Assembly: GCF_000712595.1 (NCBI RefSeq)
Contig: NZ_JOTN01000011.1
Coordinates: 62,001-126,000, forward strand
Direction: 5' to 3'
Length of the DNA stretch: 64,000 nt
From: Bacillus manliponensis
GTDB lineage: Bacteria > Bacillota > Bacilli > Bacillales > Bacillaceae_G
Numbering within the stretch: position 1 is the stretch's first letter; each line of letters opens with the position of its first letter. The notes beneath the pieces were generated by a model, which was not told the DNA's origin, did no database searches, and saw only the letters and a list, made by a program, of their open reading frames with translations. Shown here in pieces: positions 43,264 to 52,597 of this stretch. A program made the translations under genes and the position numbers.

Positions 43264-44877
43264 TTAACTTTCTATATAATACAATTCTAGTTCTTTTCGC
43301 AACGCTTGTTTTAAAAACTTCCCAACCGATGTCTTCGGGATTTCCTCCATAAAGACAATATCATCTGGAAGCCACCATTTCGCAAATTGAGGTTTTATAA
43401 ATTCATATAATTCTTCTTTCGTAACTGCTTTTCCTTCTTTTACTGACACACATGCAACCGGACGCTCTTGCCATTGTTTATGCGGAACTGCCACAACCGC
43501 TGCTTCAAAAATTGCTTCGTGTGCCATAAGTGCATTTTCTAAGTCAACAGATGAAATCCATTCGCCTCCGCTTTTAATGACATCTTTTGTGCGATCCACA
43601 ATTTTGATACATCCTTCTTCATCAACGGTAACAACGTCTCCTGTATGAAGCCATCCATCTCGGAATCCTTCTGCCGAACGGTCATCATTATAGTAACTGG
43701 ATGCAATCCAAGGGGCACGCAAACATAATTCACCCATCTCGTTTCCGTTCCACTCTACTTCTCCATTTTTTCCAACTACTTTCATCTCAACACCTGGTAC
43801 TAAATATCCTTGTTTCGCTCGAATTTCTAGCTGTTCTTCATACGCTAATTCACTTTCATAGCTTTTTAAACGTGCAAGTGTAACAAGTGGACTTGTTTCT
43901 GTCATACCGTAAGCATGAACAAATGGAATATTATATTTTTGTTCAAATGCTGCAATAACACTTTTTGGAGCAGCTGCTCCTCCGCATACAAGTCGTGTCA
44001 CACTCGTTAAATCATATTCATTCCGCTCTAACTCTTGCAATACACCAAGCCAAATTGTTGGCACACCAGCAGCTAATGTTACTCTTTCTTCTTGCATCAT
44101 TTCTAGCAAAATTTTCGGTGTAAACATCGGTCCTGGGAGAACTAATTTAGACCCAAACCAAGTTCCTGCAAATGGCATCCCCCACGCATTAACATGAAAC
44201 ATTGGGACAACTGGCATAATACTATCACTCTCAGAAAGTGCTGTTGTATCAGCAAGCCCAAGCGCCATGCTATGAAGGACTGTACTACGATGTGTGTATA
44301 TAACACCTTTTGGATTTCCCGTAGTTGCTGACGTATAACACATTCCAGCTGGCATGTTCTCGTCTATATTTTGAATAAATTGAAATGAAGGATCACCATC
44401 TTGTAGTAGCTTTTCATAATGATAAACAGGTTGAAGTGATGTAGCTGGAAGTTCGTCTTTATCCGTCATAATAATATAAGCTTGTACACCTTTTAATTCA
44501 TCTTGTACTTTCTCAACAAGTGGCACAAGATCTTCATCAATAAGTAAGACACGATCTTCTGAATGCTGAATAATGTAGGAAATGTGTTGCGGAGATAAAC
44601 GAATATTAATTGTATGTAACACCGCTCCAATACCAGGGATTGCAAAATAAGCCTCAACATGTCGGTGGTGATTCCATGCTAATGTCCCAACTTTTTCGCC
44701 CTCTTTAACCCCTAACTTATGAAGTGCGCTAGAAAGTCTTCTTGTTCTCTCTCCTAATTCCTTATAAGTGAGACGTGTAATTGTATCATGTGTTCGAGAA
44801 ACAATTTCCTTTTTCGGAAAAAGTTTTTCTGCTCTTTCAATCATAGAACTAATCGTTAATGGTACATTCATCATCAT
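43264..44877 (-). CDS. Long-chain fatty acid-CoA ligase, downstream copy
   Basis: A 537-residue AMP-forming acyl-CoA synthetase that activates fatty acids to acyl-CoA via an acyl-adenylate. The nucleotide motifs are YTSATTGNPKGV, YGMTETSP, LHTGDVVTVDEEGCIKIVDR and the C-terminal lysine in KTSVGKFLKQAL. It is nearly identical (about 90% by eye) to the gene at 45213, including the MMMNVPLTIxSMIERAEKLF start, so the two arose by tandem duplication. Substrate chain length is unknown. GGGGGGATGAAAG lies before the three consecutive ATGs; which of them is used cannot be decided. Confidence 0.92.
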   Translation of the reverse strand: MMMNVPLTISSMIERAEKLFPKKEIVSRTHDTITRLTYKELGERTRRLSSALHKLGVKEGEKVGTLAWNHHRHVEAYFAIPGIGAVLHTINIRLSPQHISYIIQHSEDRVLLIDEDLVPLVEKVQDELKGVQAYIIMTDKDELPATSLQPVYHYEKLLQDGDPSFQFIQNIDENMPAGMCYTSATTGNPKGVIYTHRSTVLHSMALGLADTTALSESDSIMPVVPMFHVNAWGMPFAGTWFGSKLVLPGPMFTPKILLEMMQEERVTLAAGVPTIWLGVLQELERNEYDLTSVTRLVCGGAAAPKSVIAAFEQKYNIPFVHAYGMTETSPLVTLARLKSYESELAYEEQLEIRAKQGYLVPGVEMKVVGKNGEVEWNGNEMGELCLRAPWIASSYYNDDRSAEGFRDGWLHTGDVVTVDEEGCIKIVDRTKDVIKSGGEWISSVDLENALMAHEAIFEAAVVAVPHKQWQERPVACVSVKEGKAVTKEELYEFIKPQFAKWWLPDDIVFMEEIPKTSVGKFLKQALRKELELYYIES

Positions 44878-45002
44878 CTTTCATCCCCCCTAATTAAAAC
44901 GCTTTCATTGATGATACAACAAATTTTCTCAAAAGAATAGATAGAATAATTCGACAATTTATTCATAATTTAAAAAAGGAAGAATGACCGCTACTCGTTT
45001 GA

Positions 45003-45075
45003 TAAAGATGCTTTTTAACTATTAATCTTCCACCTATACATCTTCGCTTCCTCAATTACAACCGGTTAATGAAGA
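45003..45075 (+). repeat. Degenerate bcr1-like remnant in tandem with the next copy
   Basis: Traces of the internal part (TTAATCTTCCACCTA and CTTCGCTTCC) and a CCGGTTAATGAAG-type end lie directly before the ATAAA of the following copy. The 44878-45002 stretch is the promoter region of the downstream ligase gene and holds no visible gene. Confidence 0.5.
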
Positions 45076-45171
45076 ATAAAGTGAAACTTCAATCAGTGGG
45101 GGTTTTCTCCATCCCCCACTGATTGTCAGCCCGACCAATCGGGCTTTTACAGGCTGTTAATGCGGGATAAA
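45076..45171 (+). repeat. bcr1-like repeat, medium form
   Basis: A 96-bp copy bounded by ATAAA, with a perfect first hairpin AATCAGTGGGGG/CCCCCACTGATT and GCCCGACCAATCGGGC, but without the long internal hairpin. It lies between the two tandem ligase genes. Confidence 0.88.
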
Positions 45172-45174
45172 AAT

Positions 45175-45202
45175 AGGGTAACGTATAATCGCACGTTACC
45201 CT
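45175..45202 (-). terminator. Terminator of the second acyl-CoA ligase gene
   Basis: The arms AGGGTAACGT and ACGTTACCCT are perfect complements and correspond to the hairpin at 43224. Confidence 0.85.
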
Positions 45203-45212
45203 ACAAACAAAA

Positions 45213-46826
45213 TTAACTTTCTATGTACTGTGATTCTAATTCTTTTCGCAGTTCCTTTTTTAAAAACTTTCCAACTGATGTCTTTGGAATTTCTTCCATA
45301 AAGACAATATCATCTGGAAGCCACCATTTTGCAAATTGAGGTTTTATAAATTCATATAATTCTTCTTTCGTAACTACCTTTCCCTCTTTTACTGACACAC
45401 ATGCTACTGGACGTTCTTGCCACTTTTTATGTGGAACGGCAACAACAGCCGCCTCAAAAATTGCTTCGTGTGCCATAAACGCATTTTCTAAATCAACAGA
45501 TGAGATCCATTCGCCACCGCTTTTAATGACATCTTTTGTGCGATCGACAATTTTGATACACCCTTCTTCATCAACGGTAACAACGTCTCCTGTATGAAGC
45601 CATCCATCTCGGAAAGCTTCTGCCGAACGCTCATCATTATAATAACTAGATGCAATCCAAGGAGCTCGTAAACATAATTCACCCATTTCGTTTCCGCCCC
45701 ACGCAATTTCTCCATCTTTCCCAACTATTTTCATCTCAACACCCGGCACTACATACCCTTGCTTCTCCCGAATATTTAACTGTTCTTCATACGCTAGTTC
45801 AGTTTCATAGCTTTTTAGACGTGCAATTGTAACAAGTGGACTTGTTTCTGTCATACCGTAAGCATGAATAAATGGAATGTTATATTTTTGTTCAAATGCT
45901 GCAATGACACTTCTTGGTGCTGTTGCACCTCCGCATACTAAACGTGTTACACTCGTTAAATCATATGTATTTCGCTCTAACTCTTGCAGCACACTTAGCC
46001 AAATTGTTGGTACACCGGCAGCTAATGTTACTTTTTCTTCTTGCATCATTTCTAGCAAAGTTTTTGATGTAAACATCGGCCCTGGTAAAACTAACTTCGT
46101 CCCAAACCAAGTTGCTGCATATGGAAGACCCCATGCATTTACATGAAACATCGGAACAATTGGCATCATACTATCACTTTCAGAAAGCGCTATTGTATCT
46201 ACAAGTCCAAGAGTCATGCAATGAAGGACTGTACTACGATGTGTGTAGAGAACCCCTTTTGGGTTTCCTGTCGTTGCTGACGTATAGCACATACCAGCTG
46301 GCATATTTTCATCTATATTTTGAATAAATGGAAATGATGGATTCCCCTCTCGCAATAAATCTTCATAATGATATACAGGATGGAGTGATGTAGCTGGCAA
46401 TTCATCTTTATCTGTCATAATAATATAAGCTTGTACACCTTTTAATTCACCTTGTACTTGCTCAACAAGTGGTACAAGATCTTCATCAATCAATAACACT
46501 CGATCTTCTGAATGTTGAATAATATAAGAAATATGCTGCGGAGACAAACGAATATTAATTGTATGTAACACAGCCCCAATACCAGGAATTGCAAAATAAG
46601 CCTCAACGTGCCTATGGTGGTTCCACGCTAGTGTCCCAACTTTTTCTCCTTCTTTAATCCCTAATTTATGAAGTGCACTAGAAAGTCTTCTTGTTCTTTC
46701 ACCTAATTCTTTATAAGTAAGGTGTGTAATTGTATCATGTGTTCTCGATACAATTTCCTTCTTCGGAAAAAGTTTCTCTGCCCTTTCAATCATCGAATGA
46801 ATCGTTAATGGTACATTCATCATCAT
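45213..46826 (-). CDS. Long-chain fatty acid-CoA ligase, upstream copy
   Basis: A 537-residue AMP-forming acyl-CoA synthetase, paralogue of the gene at 43264. All catalytic motifs are intact (YTSATTGNPKGV, YGMTETSP, LHTGDVVTVDEEG, KTSVGKFLKKEL). Differences from the other copy are scattered single residues, so both are under selection or the duplication is fairly recent. Both copies have the same start and comparable promoters upstream (for example the shared TGTCGAATT on the minus strand) and share a terminator-like hairpin, so the duplicated unit includes the control region. It is separated from its partner by a bcr-like repeat. Confidence 0.92.
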   Translation of the reverse strand: MMMNVPLTIHSMIERAEKLFPKKEIVSRTHDTITHLTYKELGERTRRLSSALHKLGIKEGEKVGTLAWNHHRHVEAYFAIPGIGAVLHTINIRLSPQHISYIIQHSEDRVLLIDEDLVPLVEQVQGELKGVQAYIIMTDKDELPATSLHPVYHYEDLLREGNPSFPFIQNIDENMPAGMCYTSATTGNPKGVLYTHRSTVLHCMTLGLVDTIALSESDSMMPIVPMFHVNAWGLPYAATWFGTKLVLPGPMFTSKTLLEMMQEEKVTLAAGVPTIWLSVLQELERNTYDLTSVTRLVCGGATAPRSVIAAFEQKYNIPFIHAYGMTETSPLVTIARLKSYETELAYEEQLNIREKQGYVVPGVEMKIVGKDGEIAWGGNEMGELCLRAPWIASSYYNDERSAEAFRDGWLHTGDVVTVDEEGCIKIVDRTKDVIKSGGEWISSVDLENAFMAHEAIFEAAVVAVPHKKWQERPVACVSVKEGKVVTKEELYEFIKPQFAKWWLPDDIVFMEEIPKTSVGKFLKKELRKELESQYIES

Positions 46827-47048
46827 CTTTTATTCCCCCTTGTTAAACCACTTTTATTACTAACATGCAATTTTTTATAAAAAAGCTAAACAATTCGACA
46901 TTTTTTAATAGTTTTGCAATATAGCACTATACAAGAAACGCCTTTATTAAGTTTCTGCATTTGATGTAAACAACAGTCTATTACCATTCAAATTTTTACA
47001 TAAATTCCAAATTACAGATTTACTTTCGTTTTATTAGTATATATAATT

Positions 47049-47072
47049 TATATGATTAAACGCAATCATATA
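47049..47072. promoter_or_regulatory. Palindromic operator candidate upstream of an acetyltransferase gene
   Basis: The arms TATATGATT and AATCATATA are perfect complements with a six-base spacer, 43 bases before the ATG of the plus-strand gene. The 46827-47048 stretch shows no gene. Confidence 0.4.
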
Positions 47073-47114
47073 TATGTAAAAAAAAGTTAATTATAGTGAA
47101 AAGAGGAACAACAG

Positions 47115-47762
47115 ATGAATATAGAAATACTCGGGACTCAACATGTAAAAGACGCAGCTGCAATCATTACACACTCTTTTGTAAATTACGAACCCCTTGT
47201 AAGTAATTTACAAATCCCATCTACTTCTTTTAATAGAATGTGTGAAGTAATGGTGGCTGAAGCAGCTTCTCAATCATTATCATTTGTCGCAATAAAAAAT
47301 TCCCAAATGGTCGGGGCTGTTTTAGTAAGAAAAGCAAATCAACCTCTTATAGATAAAAAAAGAGCACTTGAAATATGCCCAAAAATGGAACCGATTTTCC
47401 AGTTGTTAGACCAATTAGAAACAGATTCAACGGAGTTTCCTTATCTTGAGAAAGAAAATTTAGTTTACTTAGATATGGGGGGGTGTCACCCAGACTGGAT
47501 GGGGAAAGGTGTAGCTAATTCCCTTACCGCACACGCAGTACAAGAGTTAGCTCTTACAAAAAAGCTTGATATGGTGGCAGCTTGTACAAATAAAATTACG
47601 CAAGGAATGTTCACAAAGCAATATCAAGCTTTTCAGCTCAATAAAATTGTCTATAATGAGTTTCTTTATGAAGGTGCACATCCATTTTCAAAACTTTCGT
47701 CTTCTTTAATGGCTCAGTTATTGCACATACCTCAATCACATATTAAACGTAAAGCTGTTTAG
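47115..47762 (+). CDS. GNAT-family acetyltransferase-like protein
   Basis: A 215-residue protein of the GNAT fold by general layout: an N-terminal part with SFVAIKNSQMVGAVLVRKAN (strand 2-4) and the CoA-binding-like segment YLDMGGCHPDWMGKGVANSL followed by a helix. The usual QxxGxG/A pattern is partly kept as DWMGKGVAN. Substrate unknown. GAGGAACAACAG precedes the ATG. Confidence 0.65.
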   Translation: MNIEILGTQHVKDAAAIITHSFVNYEPLVSNLQIPSTSFNRMCEVMVAEAASQSLSFVAIKNSQMVGAVLVRKANQPLIDKKRALEICPKMEPIFQLLDQLETDSTEFPYLEKENLVYLDMGGCHPDWMGKGVANSLTAHAVQELALTKKLDMVAACTNKITQGMFTKQYQAFQLNKIVYNEFLYEGAHPFSKLSSSLMAQLLHIPQSHIKRKAV

Positions 47763-47783
47763 AGAATGACTTATTTATAAACA

Positions 47784-47814
47784 AAAGAAGAAGTGTTTCT
47801 CACACTTCTTCTTT
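47784..47814. terminator. Bidirectional terminator
   Basis: The arms AAAGAAGAAGTGT and ACACTTCTTCTTT are perfect complements between two converging acetyltransferase genes. Confidence 0.9.
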
Positions 47815-48366
47815 ATAATCCTCTTTTAATATCGCATACACTTTCGTATCACGATATTTCCCTTTTACAAACATATCTTTTCGAAGCGTTCCCTCGTAAC
47901 GCATACCAAGGCGCTTCATTACTTTTTCCGATGAAAAGTTTCCTGCGTGACAACCTGCTTCAATTCGATTTAATCCTAATTCCTCAAATCCGTATTTAAC
48001 CCATGCTTTCGCCGCTTCTATCGCAAGCCCTTTTCCCCAATATTTTGGTGATAAAGCATATGCAAGTTCTGCTTTATGATTATGTTTGTCATATGTAATA
48101 AAGCCACATGTTCCAACGATTTTCCTTTCTTTCTTCAACTCTATCCCATAAGCTGCCATTTCTGTTTTTTCATATTGGTTTAGTATAGATTTTACAAATT
48201 GCTCCGACTCGTGAATCGTTTCATGTACTTCCCACACTGTATAAGTAGCAATATTAGAGTTTGAAGCATAATCAAATACATCTGAAACATCCTCAAGTTT
48301 TAAAGGACGTAACAACAATCGTTCCGTTACTAGTGCTAGATCTTTTCCCAAGATATTATTCTGCAT
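47800..48366 (-). CDS. RimJ/RimL-type GNAT N-acetyltransferase
   Basis: A 188-residue acetyltransferase of the Acetyltransf_3 group. ERLLLRPLKLEDVSDVFDYA is the usual start, YALSPKYWGKGLAIEAAKAW is the acetyl-CoA-binding motif A, and GLNRIEAGCHAGNFSSEKVM with RLGMRYEG is the C-terminal signature. It should acetylate amino groups of proteins or antibiotics; the substrate is not known. The ATG at 48366 is used because AAGGA lies nine bases upstream. The zinc-ribbon gene ends just six bases before it and is probably co-transcribed. Confidence 0.9.
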   Translation of the reverse strand: MQNNILGKDLALVTERLLLRPLKLEDVSDVFDYASNSNIATYTVWEVHETIHESEQFVKSILNQYEKTEMAAYGIELKKERKIVGTCGFITYDKHNHKAELAYALSPKYWGKGLAIEAAKAWVKYGFEELGLNRIEAGCHAGNFSSEKVMKRLGMRYEGTLRKDMFVKGKYRDTKVYAILKEDYKEEV

Positions 48367-48371
48367 AAAGG

Positions 48372-48572
48372 TCATTCCTTCTTAAATTTCTGATGATTTC
48401 GTACTTTCAAATGCAGTACACTACCGCAATCTGTACAAACATAAGCATCTACAGGTGAAGACGTAAACATTGTCTCTTTCTTTCTCATTTGCGCATAACC
48501 AACAAATTCCCCTTCTCCGATGTTGTTTGATCCACAATGGGGACACGTATGTATATGTACTACTTTCTCCAT
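48372..48572 (-). CDS. Small zinc-ribbon protein
   Basis: A 66-residue protein with two zinc-binding pairs, CPHCG near residue 9 and CTDCG near residue 47, flanking FVGYAQMRKKETMFTSSPVDA. The fold is a zinc ribbon, as in many small Bacillus proteins of unknown function. AAGGTGGTTTTTGT precedes the ATG at 48572. It is followed closely by the acetyltransferase gene, suggesting an operon. Confidence 0.8.
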   Translation of the reverse strand: MEKVVHIHTCPHCGSNNIGEGEFVGYAQMRKKETMFTSSPVDAYVCTDCGSVLHLKVRNHQKFKKE

Positions 48573-48689
48573 ACAAAAACCACCTTCATTACATTTTCTA
48601 CTCTCTTTCGACAACAACTTGGAAATTCCCTTCCATAGAAAGGAATCTTACTCCAAATAGATTTAGTAATGATCTAAAAAAGCAAACTA

Positions 48690-48932
48690 TTATTTAATTG
48701 GTTTCTCAAGCACATACAAATCTTCTTCCATGTTAGTTAACTTGTCCACAACAAGTTGCCTTGCATCCTGTATCGCTTGATTATATGCGTAAGGACCTAG
48801 TTCTTTTATCATTTGTTCAATTAGTCTTTCTGCTTGAAAACGTCCAATCTCTTCTAAACCTTCTTCTACAAAAAATCGTTGAACATTTTCTACTAATTTT
48901 TCTTTCTGATCATTTGTTATTTTCATAAACAT
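48690..48932 (-). CDS. DUF2164 family protein
   Basis: An 80-residue helical protein. The pattern KLVENVQRFFVEEGLEEIGR with ELGPYAYNQAIQDARQLVVD matches the DUF2164 family (function unknown). Start is uncertain: ATG at 48932 has GGAG 11 bases upstream, ATG at 48941 has two bases only, and ATG at 48926 is 17 away. Confidence 0.8.
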   Translation of the reverse strand: MFMKITNDQKEKLVENVQRFFVEEGLEEIGRFQAERLIEQMIKELGPYAYNQAIQDARQLVVDKLTNMEEDLYVLEKPIK

Positions 48933-48994
48933 TACTATCATTTCTCCTTTTTGTTTTACATATATTCACTCTTTATGTATATAGGAAATTCTAT

Positions 48995-49072
48995 ATAAAG
49001 TAAAACATCTCTGAAGAGGAATTTTTCAGCTCAGTGTTAGCCTAACCAACCGGACTTTTACGGGATGTAAAA
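48995..49072 (+). repeat. bcr1-like repeat, degenerate
   Basis: A decayed copy starting ATAAAGTAAAACATCTCTG and keeping CAGTGTTAGCCTAACCAACC and a short end near 49072. The closing ATAAA is lost. The rest of 48942-49200 is the YitT upstream region with no visible gene. Confidence 0.55.
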
Positions 49073-49200
49073 TTAAAATAGAAATCGCTTCCAATTTTTA
49101 GATTAATCTAAGTTTACGGAATAAACTTTCTTCCCTAAAATCTTTCCATTTCATATATAATTTTGAAATCATATATATTTTTAGGAAGGACGGGAAAGAG

Positions 49201-50010
49201 ATGTATCGATTACTAGGAGTTATTCTCGGATCAATAGTTATAGCAATTTCTTTCAATCTTTTTCTTATCCCTCATAACATTTTAAGTAGTGGGATCGGTG
49301 GTATTGCAATTATTATCGGTATTTTAACCCCATTTAACACCGGTATCGTAAACCTTTTACTTAACTTACCTATTCTTATTTTAGGTTATATCGGTCTTGG
49401 AAAGCGATTTATTTTTTACACAATTGTGTCTGTTATCACGCTTTCAGCAGCCTTAGATCTTATCCCTCAATATCCAATTGTAAGTGATGCTCTTTTATCT
49501 TCTATATTTGGGGGCGTTATTGCTGGAGCTGCTGTTGGGCTTGTCTTTAACTGTTCGGGTTCTACTGGAGGATTTGACGTCCTTGGTATGTTATTATCAA
49601 GAAAAAAAGATATTTCAATTGGTGGTTTCTTAATCGCTCTTAATGCTGTTGTTATCATCATTTCTGGATTTTTCTTCAATTGGGACGTTGCATTAATTAG
49701 CTTATTATCTATTTACGTTACAGGAAAAGCAATTGATGCAGTTCATACAAAAAAGCGAAAAATCACACTTATGATTGTAACCAACCAAGCCGAAGTTATG
49801 AAACAAAAATTACTTTCTAGTTTAGTACGCGGTATTACAATGCTGGATGGTGAAGGCGCATACTCAAATGAAAAAAAGCGTATTTTAATGACTGTTATTT
49901 CTCGTGAAGAGCTTGCAAATATGAAATCTATTATTTCTGAAGTAGACCCTCACGCATTTGTCAATATTACAGAAACAGTGGAAGTATTAGGGTTATTTAG
50001 AAGAGGATAA
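49201..50010 (+). CDS. YitT-family membrane protein
   Basis: A 269-residue protein with five or six N-terminal helices (the YitT domain, with SSGIGGIAIIIG and GCTGGFD-like NCSGSTGGFDVLGMLLSRKK) and a C-terminal soluble DUF2179 domain at about 185-269. The family is common in Bacillus, and its role is not known. AGGAAGGACGGGAAAGAG precedes the ATG. It is monocistronic and ends in a strong terminator. Confidence 0.9.
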   Translation: MYRLLGVILGSIVIAISFNLFLIPHNILSSGIGGIAIIIGILTPFNTGIVNLLLNLPILILGYIGLGKRFIFYTIVSVITLSAALDLIPQYPIVSDALLSSIFGGVIAGAAVGLVFNCSGSTGGFDVLGMLLSRKKDISIGGFLIALNAVVIIISGFFFNWDVALISLLSIYVTGKAIDAVHTKKRKITLMIVTNQAEVMKQKLLSSLVRGITMLDGEGAYSNEKKRILMTVISREELANMKSIISEVDPHAFVNITETVEVLGLFRRG

Positions 50011-50012
50011 AA

Positions 50013-50045
50013 AAACGAGGTAGATACGATTCTACCTCGTTTTTT
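50013..50045. terminator. Bidirectional terminator
   Basis: The arms AAAACGAGGTAGA and TCTACCTCGTTTT lie between converging YitT and glyoxalase genes. Confidence 0.92.
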
Positions 50046-50416
50046 TATCCTTTGTTTTCCATAAACTCAATTCGATTCCCAAATGGATCAAATACATAAA
50101 ACCTCGTTATACCAGGACGTGCTTTGTCTTCTAAGACGGAAACACCTTTTTTAGTTAAAACTTGTTGAAACTCCTCAATATGTTTCACATAAAAAGCTGG
50201 ATGAGCTTTTTTGGCGGGCGTAAAATGTTCCTCTACTCCAATATGAATCTCTTGATTGCCACATTTAAACCAACAACCACCACGTTTTTTTAACTCAGCT
50301 GGCTTTTCTATTTCTTGTAATCCAATAATTTTCCCATAGAACTCTCTTGCTTTTTCTTCACAACCTACTGGTGCTGCTACTTGCACATGATCTATCCCCT
50401 GAACTAGAAACGTCAT
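50045..50416 (-). CDS. VOC/glyoxalase-fold protein
   Basis: A 123-residue single VOC domain. IDHVQVAAPVGCEEKAREFY is the usual first motif with a metal-binding-type His, and the last part RFYVFDPFGNRIEFME contains the family's final Glu. It may be a glyoxalase, dioxygenase or resistance protein; the sequence does not tell. GAGGGGATTTTT precedes the ATG. Confidence 0.85.
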   Translation of the reverse strand: MTFLVQGIDHVQVAAPVGCEEKAREFYGKIIGLQEIEKPAELKKRGGCWFKCGNQEIHIGVEEHFTPAKKAHPAFYVKHIEEFQQVLTKKGVSVLEDKARPGITRFYVFDPFGNRIEFMENKG

Positions 50417-50731
50417 AAAAATCCCCTCCTCTATACTCTTAGTTTACATATAACAGTCTTACTATGAAATAATTTATATCTTATAGAGTTTGATAAGATA
50501 TATGAAAGTTTCTAATGTGTTTTATAATCTAAAAATCTTAATATTTATTTTATTTAATAATAAGATGTTTATAACCAATATATTTGCTATAATGCAAATG
50601 CCTTATATAACTTCATTTGGTGGAGGGCTTTAATTATCGCCAATTTTCTTATTTATGAGCATTCATGAGCTAAGTTAAAAAGATTACAGGTTGTTAAAAG
50701 GTAAGAAATAAAAACACTATAGGAGATAAGT
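50417..50731. other. AT-rich intergenic region upstream of the chemoreceptor gene
   Basis: The 315 bases hold no ORF with a ribosome binding site. TATAAT at about 50589-50594 and the preceding TTTATA at about 50567 suggest a promoter for the plus-strand gene. The following leader of about 130 bases has no recognised riboswitch fold. Confidence 0.45.
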
Positions 50732-52438
50732 ATGAAAAACTTAAAAATTAGAAACAAAATATTATTAATGATGCTAGTCATTAGTCTTTTATTTAGCACT
50801 TCTTTACTATTTATTTTTTTCTCCGCTAAAAATCAAGCTAATATGGCGATAGAACTAGAAAAGAAGGTTTCACCTAGAGCAACTTTGTTTAAAGAACAAG
50901 GTGATGCTCTAAAGGATAGAGTAGCGTTACTAAGGGCCTATTTATTGTATAAAGATGAAACTCAGTTAGAAGCATTTAACACCCTTACAAAAGAAACTTA
51001 TGAAGTACAACAAACTATTTTAAAACACCCTGAAACACCAGAAGAAGTAAAACAAACAATTCAAAGATCTATTGATTGGCGAACATATATAACAGATCAT
51101 GTTTTTCCACTTGCTAAGGAAGGTAAATGGGAAGAAGCGGCACAACTTTCAGCTACAACAAGAGATGATATACGTAGTATTTTAAAAGATTTCACTACAT
51201 ATAGTGCCGAACAAGAAAAAAAACGAGAAGTTGCTATAAAGAAAATTCATGACTCTTCCCTCGCTGTACAAAATGTCATTTTATCCGCACTGGTCTTTTG
51301 TATATCTCTTGCTTGTATCATTGCTTGGTGGTTTTCTAATCGACTAGTAAAACCCATTCATTCCGTTATCCAAAAACTAAAAGAGCTATCCTCAAACAAT
51401 GGTGATTTAACTGCACGTTTGCATGTCAGCAGTAAAGATGAAGTCGGTGAAATTGCAATCTCATTAAATCAAACTCTTGATAATTTCCAAAATATTATTC
51501 AAGAAGTAAAATCGATATCCGGTGAAGTGAAGGAAAATTCAGAACAAGTAACAAATGATATTATTACAACAACAGATAAAATAGATCATATTACAAAAAC
51601 AATGTCTGAATTAGAGCAAGGAATTCATACCCAAGAGTCTAGCATGCAAGAAAGTTCAACAGCGATGGAAGATATTGCGATTAGTGTACAACGAATTGCA
51701 CAATCTACTACACATGTCGCTGAACTAGCAGTCTTCACTGCTGAAAATGCAAAGGAAGGTGAAGGCAGAATTGAGGAATCGATTTCACAGATGCATTCTA
51801 TCCATCATTCTGTAGATGAGACAGCACAAGTCGTAAATCGACTAATCCAAAATACAAAGCAAATTGATATTGCCCTTGAAACAATTACAACGATAGCTGA
51901 ACAAACAAACTTACTAGCACTGAATGCAGCAATTGAATCCGCTCGTGTTGGAGAACAAGGTAAAGGTTTTGCTGTTGTTGCACAAGAAGTTGGAAATTTA
52001 GCTGAACAGTCTAAACAAGCTGCTATTGAAATCAATAATTTAATAACATGTATTCATGATGATACAAAGCTAGCAATTACAGCGATGCAAAATGGACAAA
52101 AAGAAGCTGCTGAAGGTATTCACATTATACAGGAAGCCGGAAAATCCTTCTCAACAATCGTTGAGAAGATTAGCATCATTACAGAACAAATTCAGGACGT
52201 TTCTTCTACTACTGAAGAAATGTCTGCGAGCACAGAAGAAATCTCTTCTTCACTTACAAATATCGCTTCTATTTCAACAACCGTTGCAGCAGAAACATCT
52301 CAAACTGTGCTCTCAACAAAAGAGCAATCTGAATTAATGAGCAGTACTGCTACTCGCTCACAGCAGATGAATGCATGTGCAACAAATTTACAAACTCTCG
52401 TTTCACAATTTAAAACGGATGTAACAGCAAAAAAGTAA
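50732..52438 (+). CDS. Methyl-accepting chemotaxis protein
   Basis: A 568-residue chemoreceptor. Transmembrane helix 1 covers about 10-30, an extracellular four-helix sensor of about 150 residues follows, and helix 2 covers about 183-206. Then a HAMP domain ([20 protein letters not shown], to about 260) and the long coiled-coil signalling domain follow. The conserved hairpin tip is [20 protein letters not shown] with [20 protein letters not shown]. It should report an external ligand to CheA/CheW and control the flagellar motor. GGAGATAAGT precedes the ATG. No chemotaxis genes are adjacent. Confidence 0.93.
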   Translation: MKNLKIRNKILLMMLVISLLFSTSLLFIFFSAKNQANMAIELEKKVSPRATLFKEQGDALKDRVALLRAYLLYKDETQLEAFNTLTKETYEVQQTILKHPETPEEVKQTIQRSIDWRTYITDHVFPLAKEGKWEEAAQLSATTRDDIRSILKDFTTYSAEQEKKREVAIKKIHDSSLAVQNVILSALVFCISLACIIAWWFSNRLVKPIHSVIQKLKELSSNNGDLTARLHVSSKDEVGEIAISLNQTLDNFQNIIQEVKSISGEVKENSEQVTNDIITTTDKIDHITKTMSELEQGIHTQESSMQESSTAMEDIAISVQRIAQSTTHVAELAVFTAENAKEGEGRIEESISQMHSIHHSVDETAQVVNRLIQNTKQIDIALETITTIAEQTNLLALNAAIESARVGEQGKGFAVVAQEVGNLAEQSKQAAIEINNLITCIHDDTKLAITAMQNGQKEAAEGIHIIQEAGKSFSTIVEKISIITEQIQDVSSTTEEMSASTEEISSSLTNIASISTTVAAETSQTVLSTKEQSELMSSTATRSQQMNACATNLQTLVSQFKTDVTAKK

Positions 52439-52474
52439 AATTTCATTCCGTAGTGGAAGTTTTATTCATCTACC

Positions 52475-52557
52475 ATAAAGTGAAACTTCACTCAGTGGGG
52501 ATTTTCTTCATCCCCCACTGAGTGTTAGTTAAACCAATCAGGATTTTACGGGATAAA
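52475..52557 (+). repeat. bcr1-like repeat, short form
   Basis: An 83-bp copy bounded by ATAAA with a near-perfect first hairpin (CTCAGTGGGGA/TCCCCCACTGAG). The internal hairpin and the CCCGTTAATG end are missing. Confidence 0.85.
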
Positions 52558-52560
52558 CGA

Positions 52561-52585
52561 AAAAGGAGAGGAATCCTCTCCTTTT
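52561..52585 (-). terminator. Terminator of the S8 protease gene
   Basis: The arms AAAAGGAGAGGA and TCCTCTCCTTTT form a perfect hairpin 12 bases behind the stop codon. Confidence 0.88.
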
Positions 52586-52597
52586 TCTTCTTATCTC

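Noticed and set aside
50463-50478. A site resembling the PlcR box (TATGNANNNNTNCATA) upstream of the chemoreceptor gene
   Set aside because: It has one mismatch in a conserved position and lies about 250 bases from the gene in very AT-rich DNA, where such matches are expected by chance.
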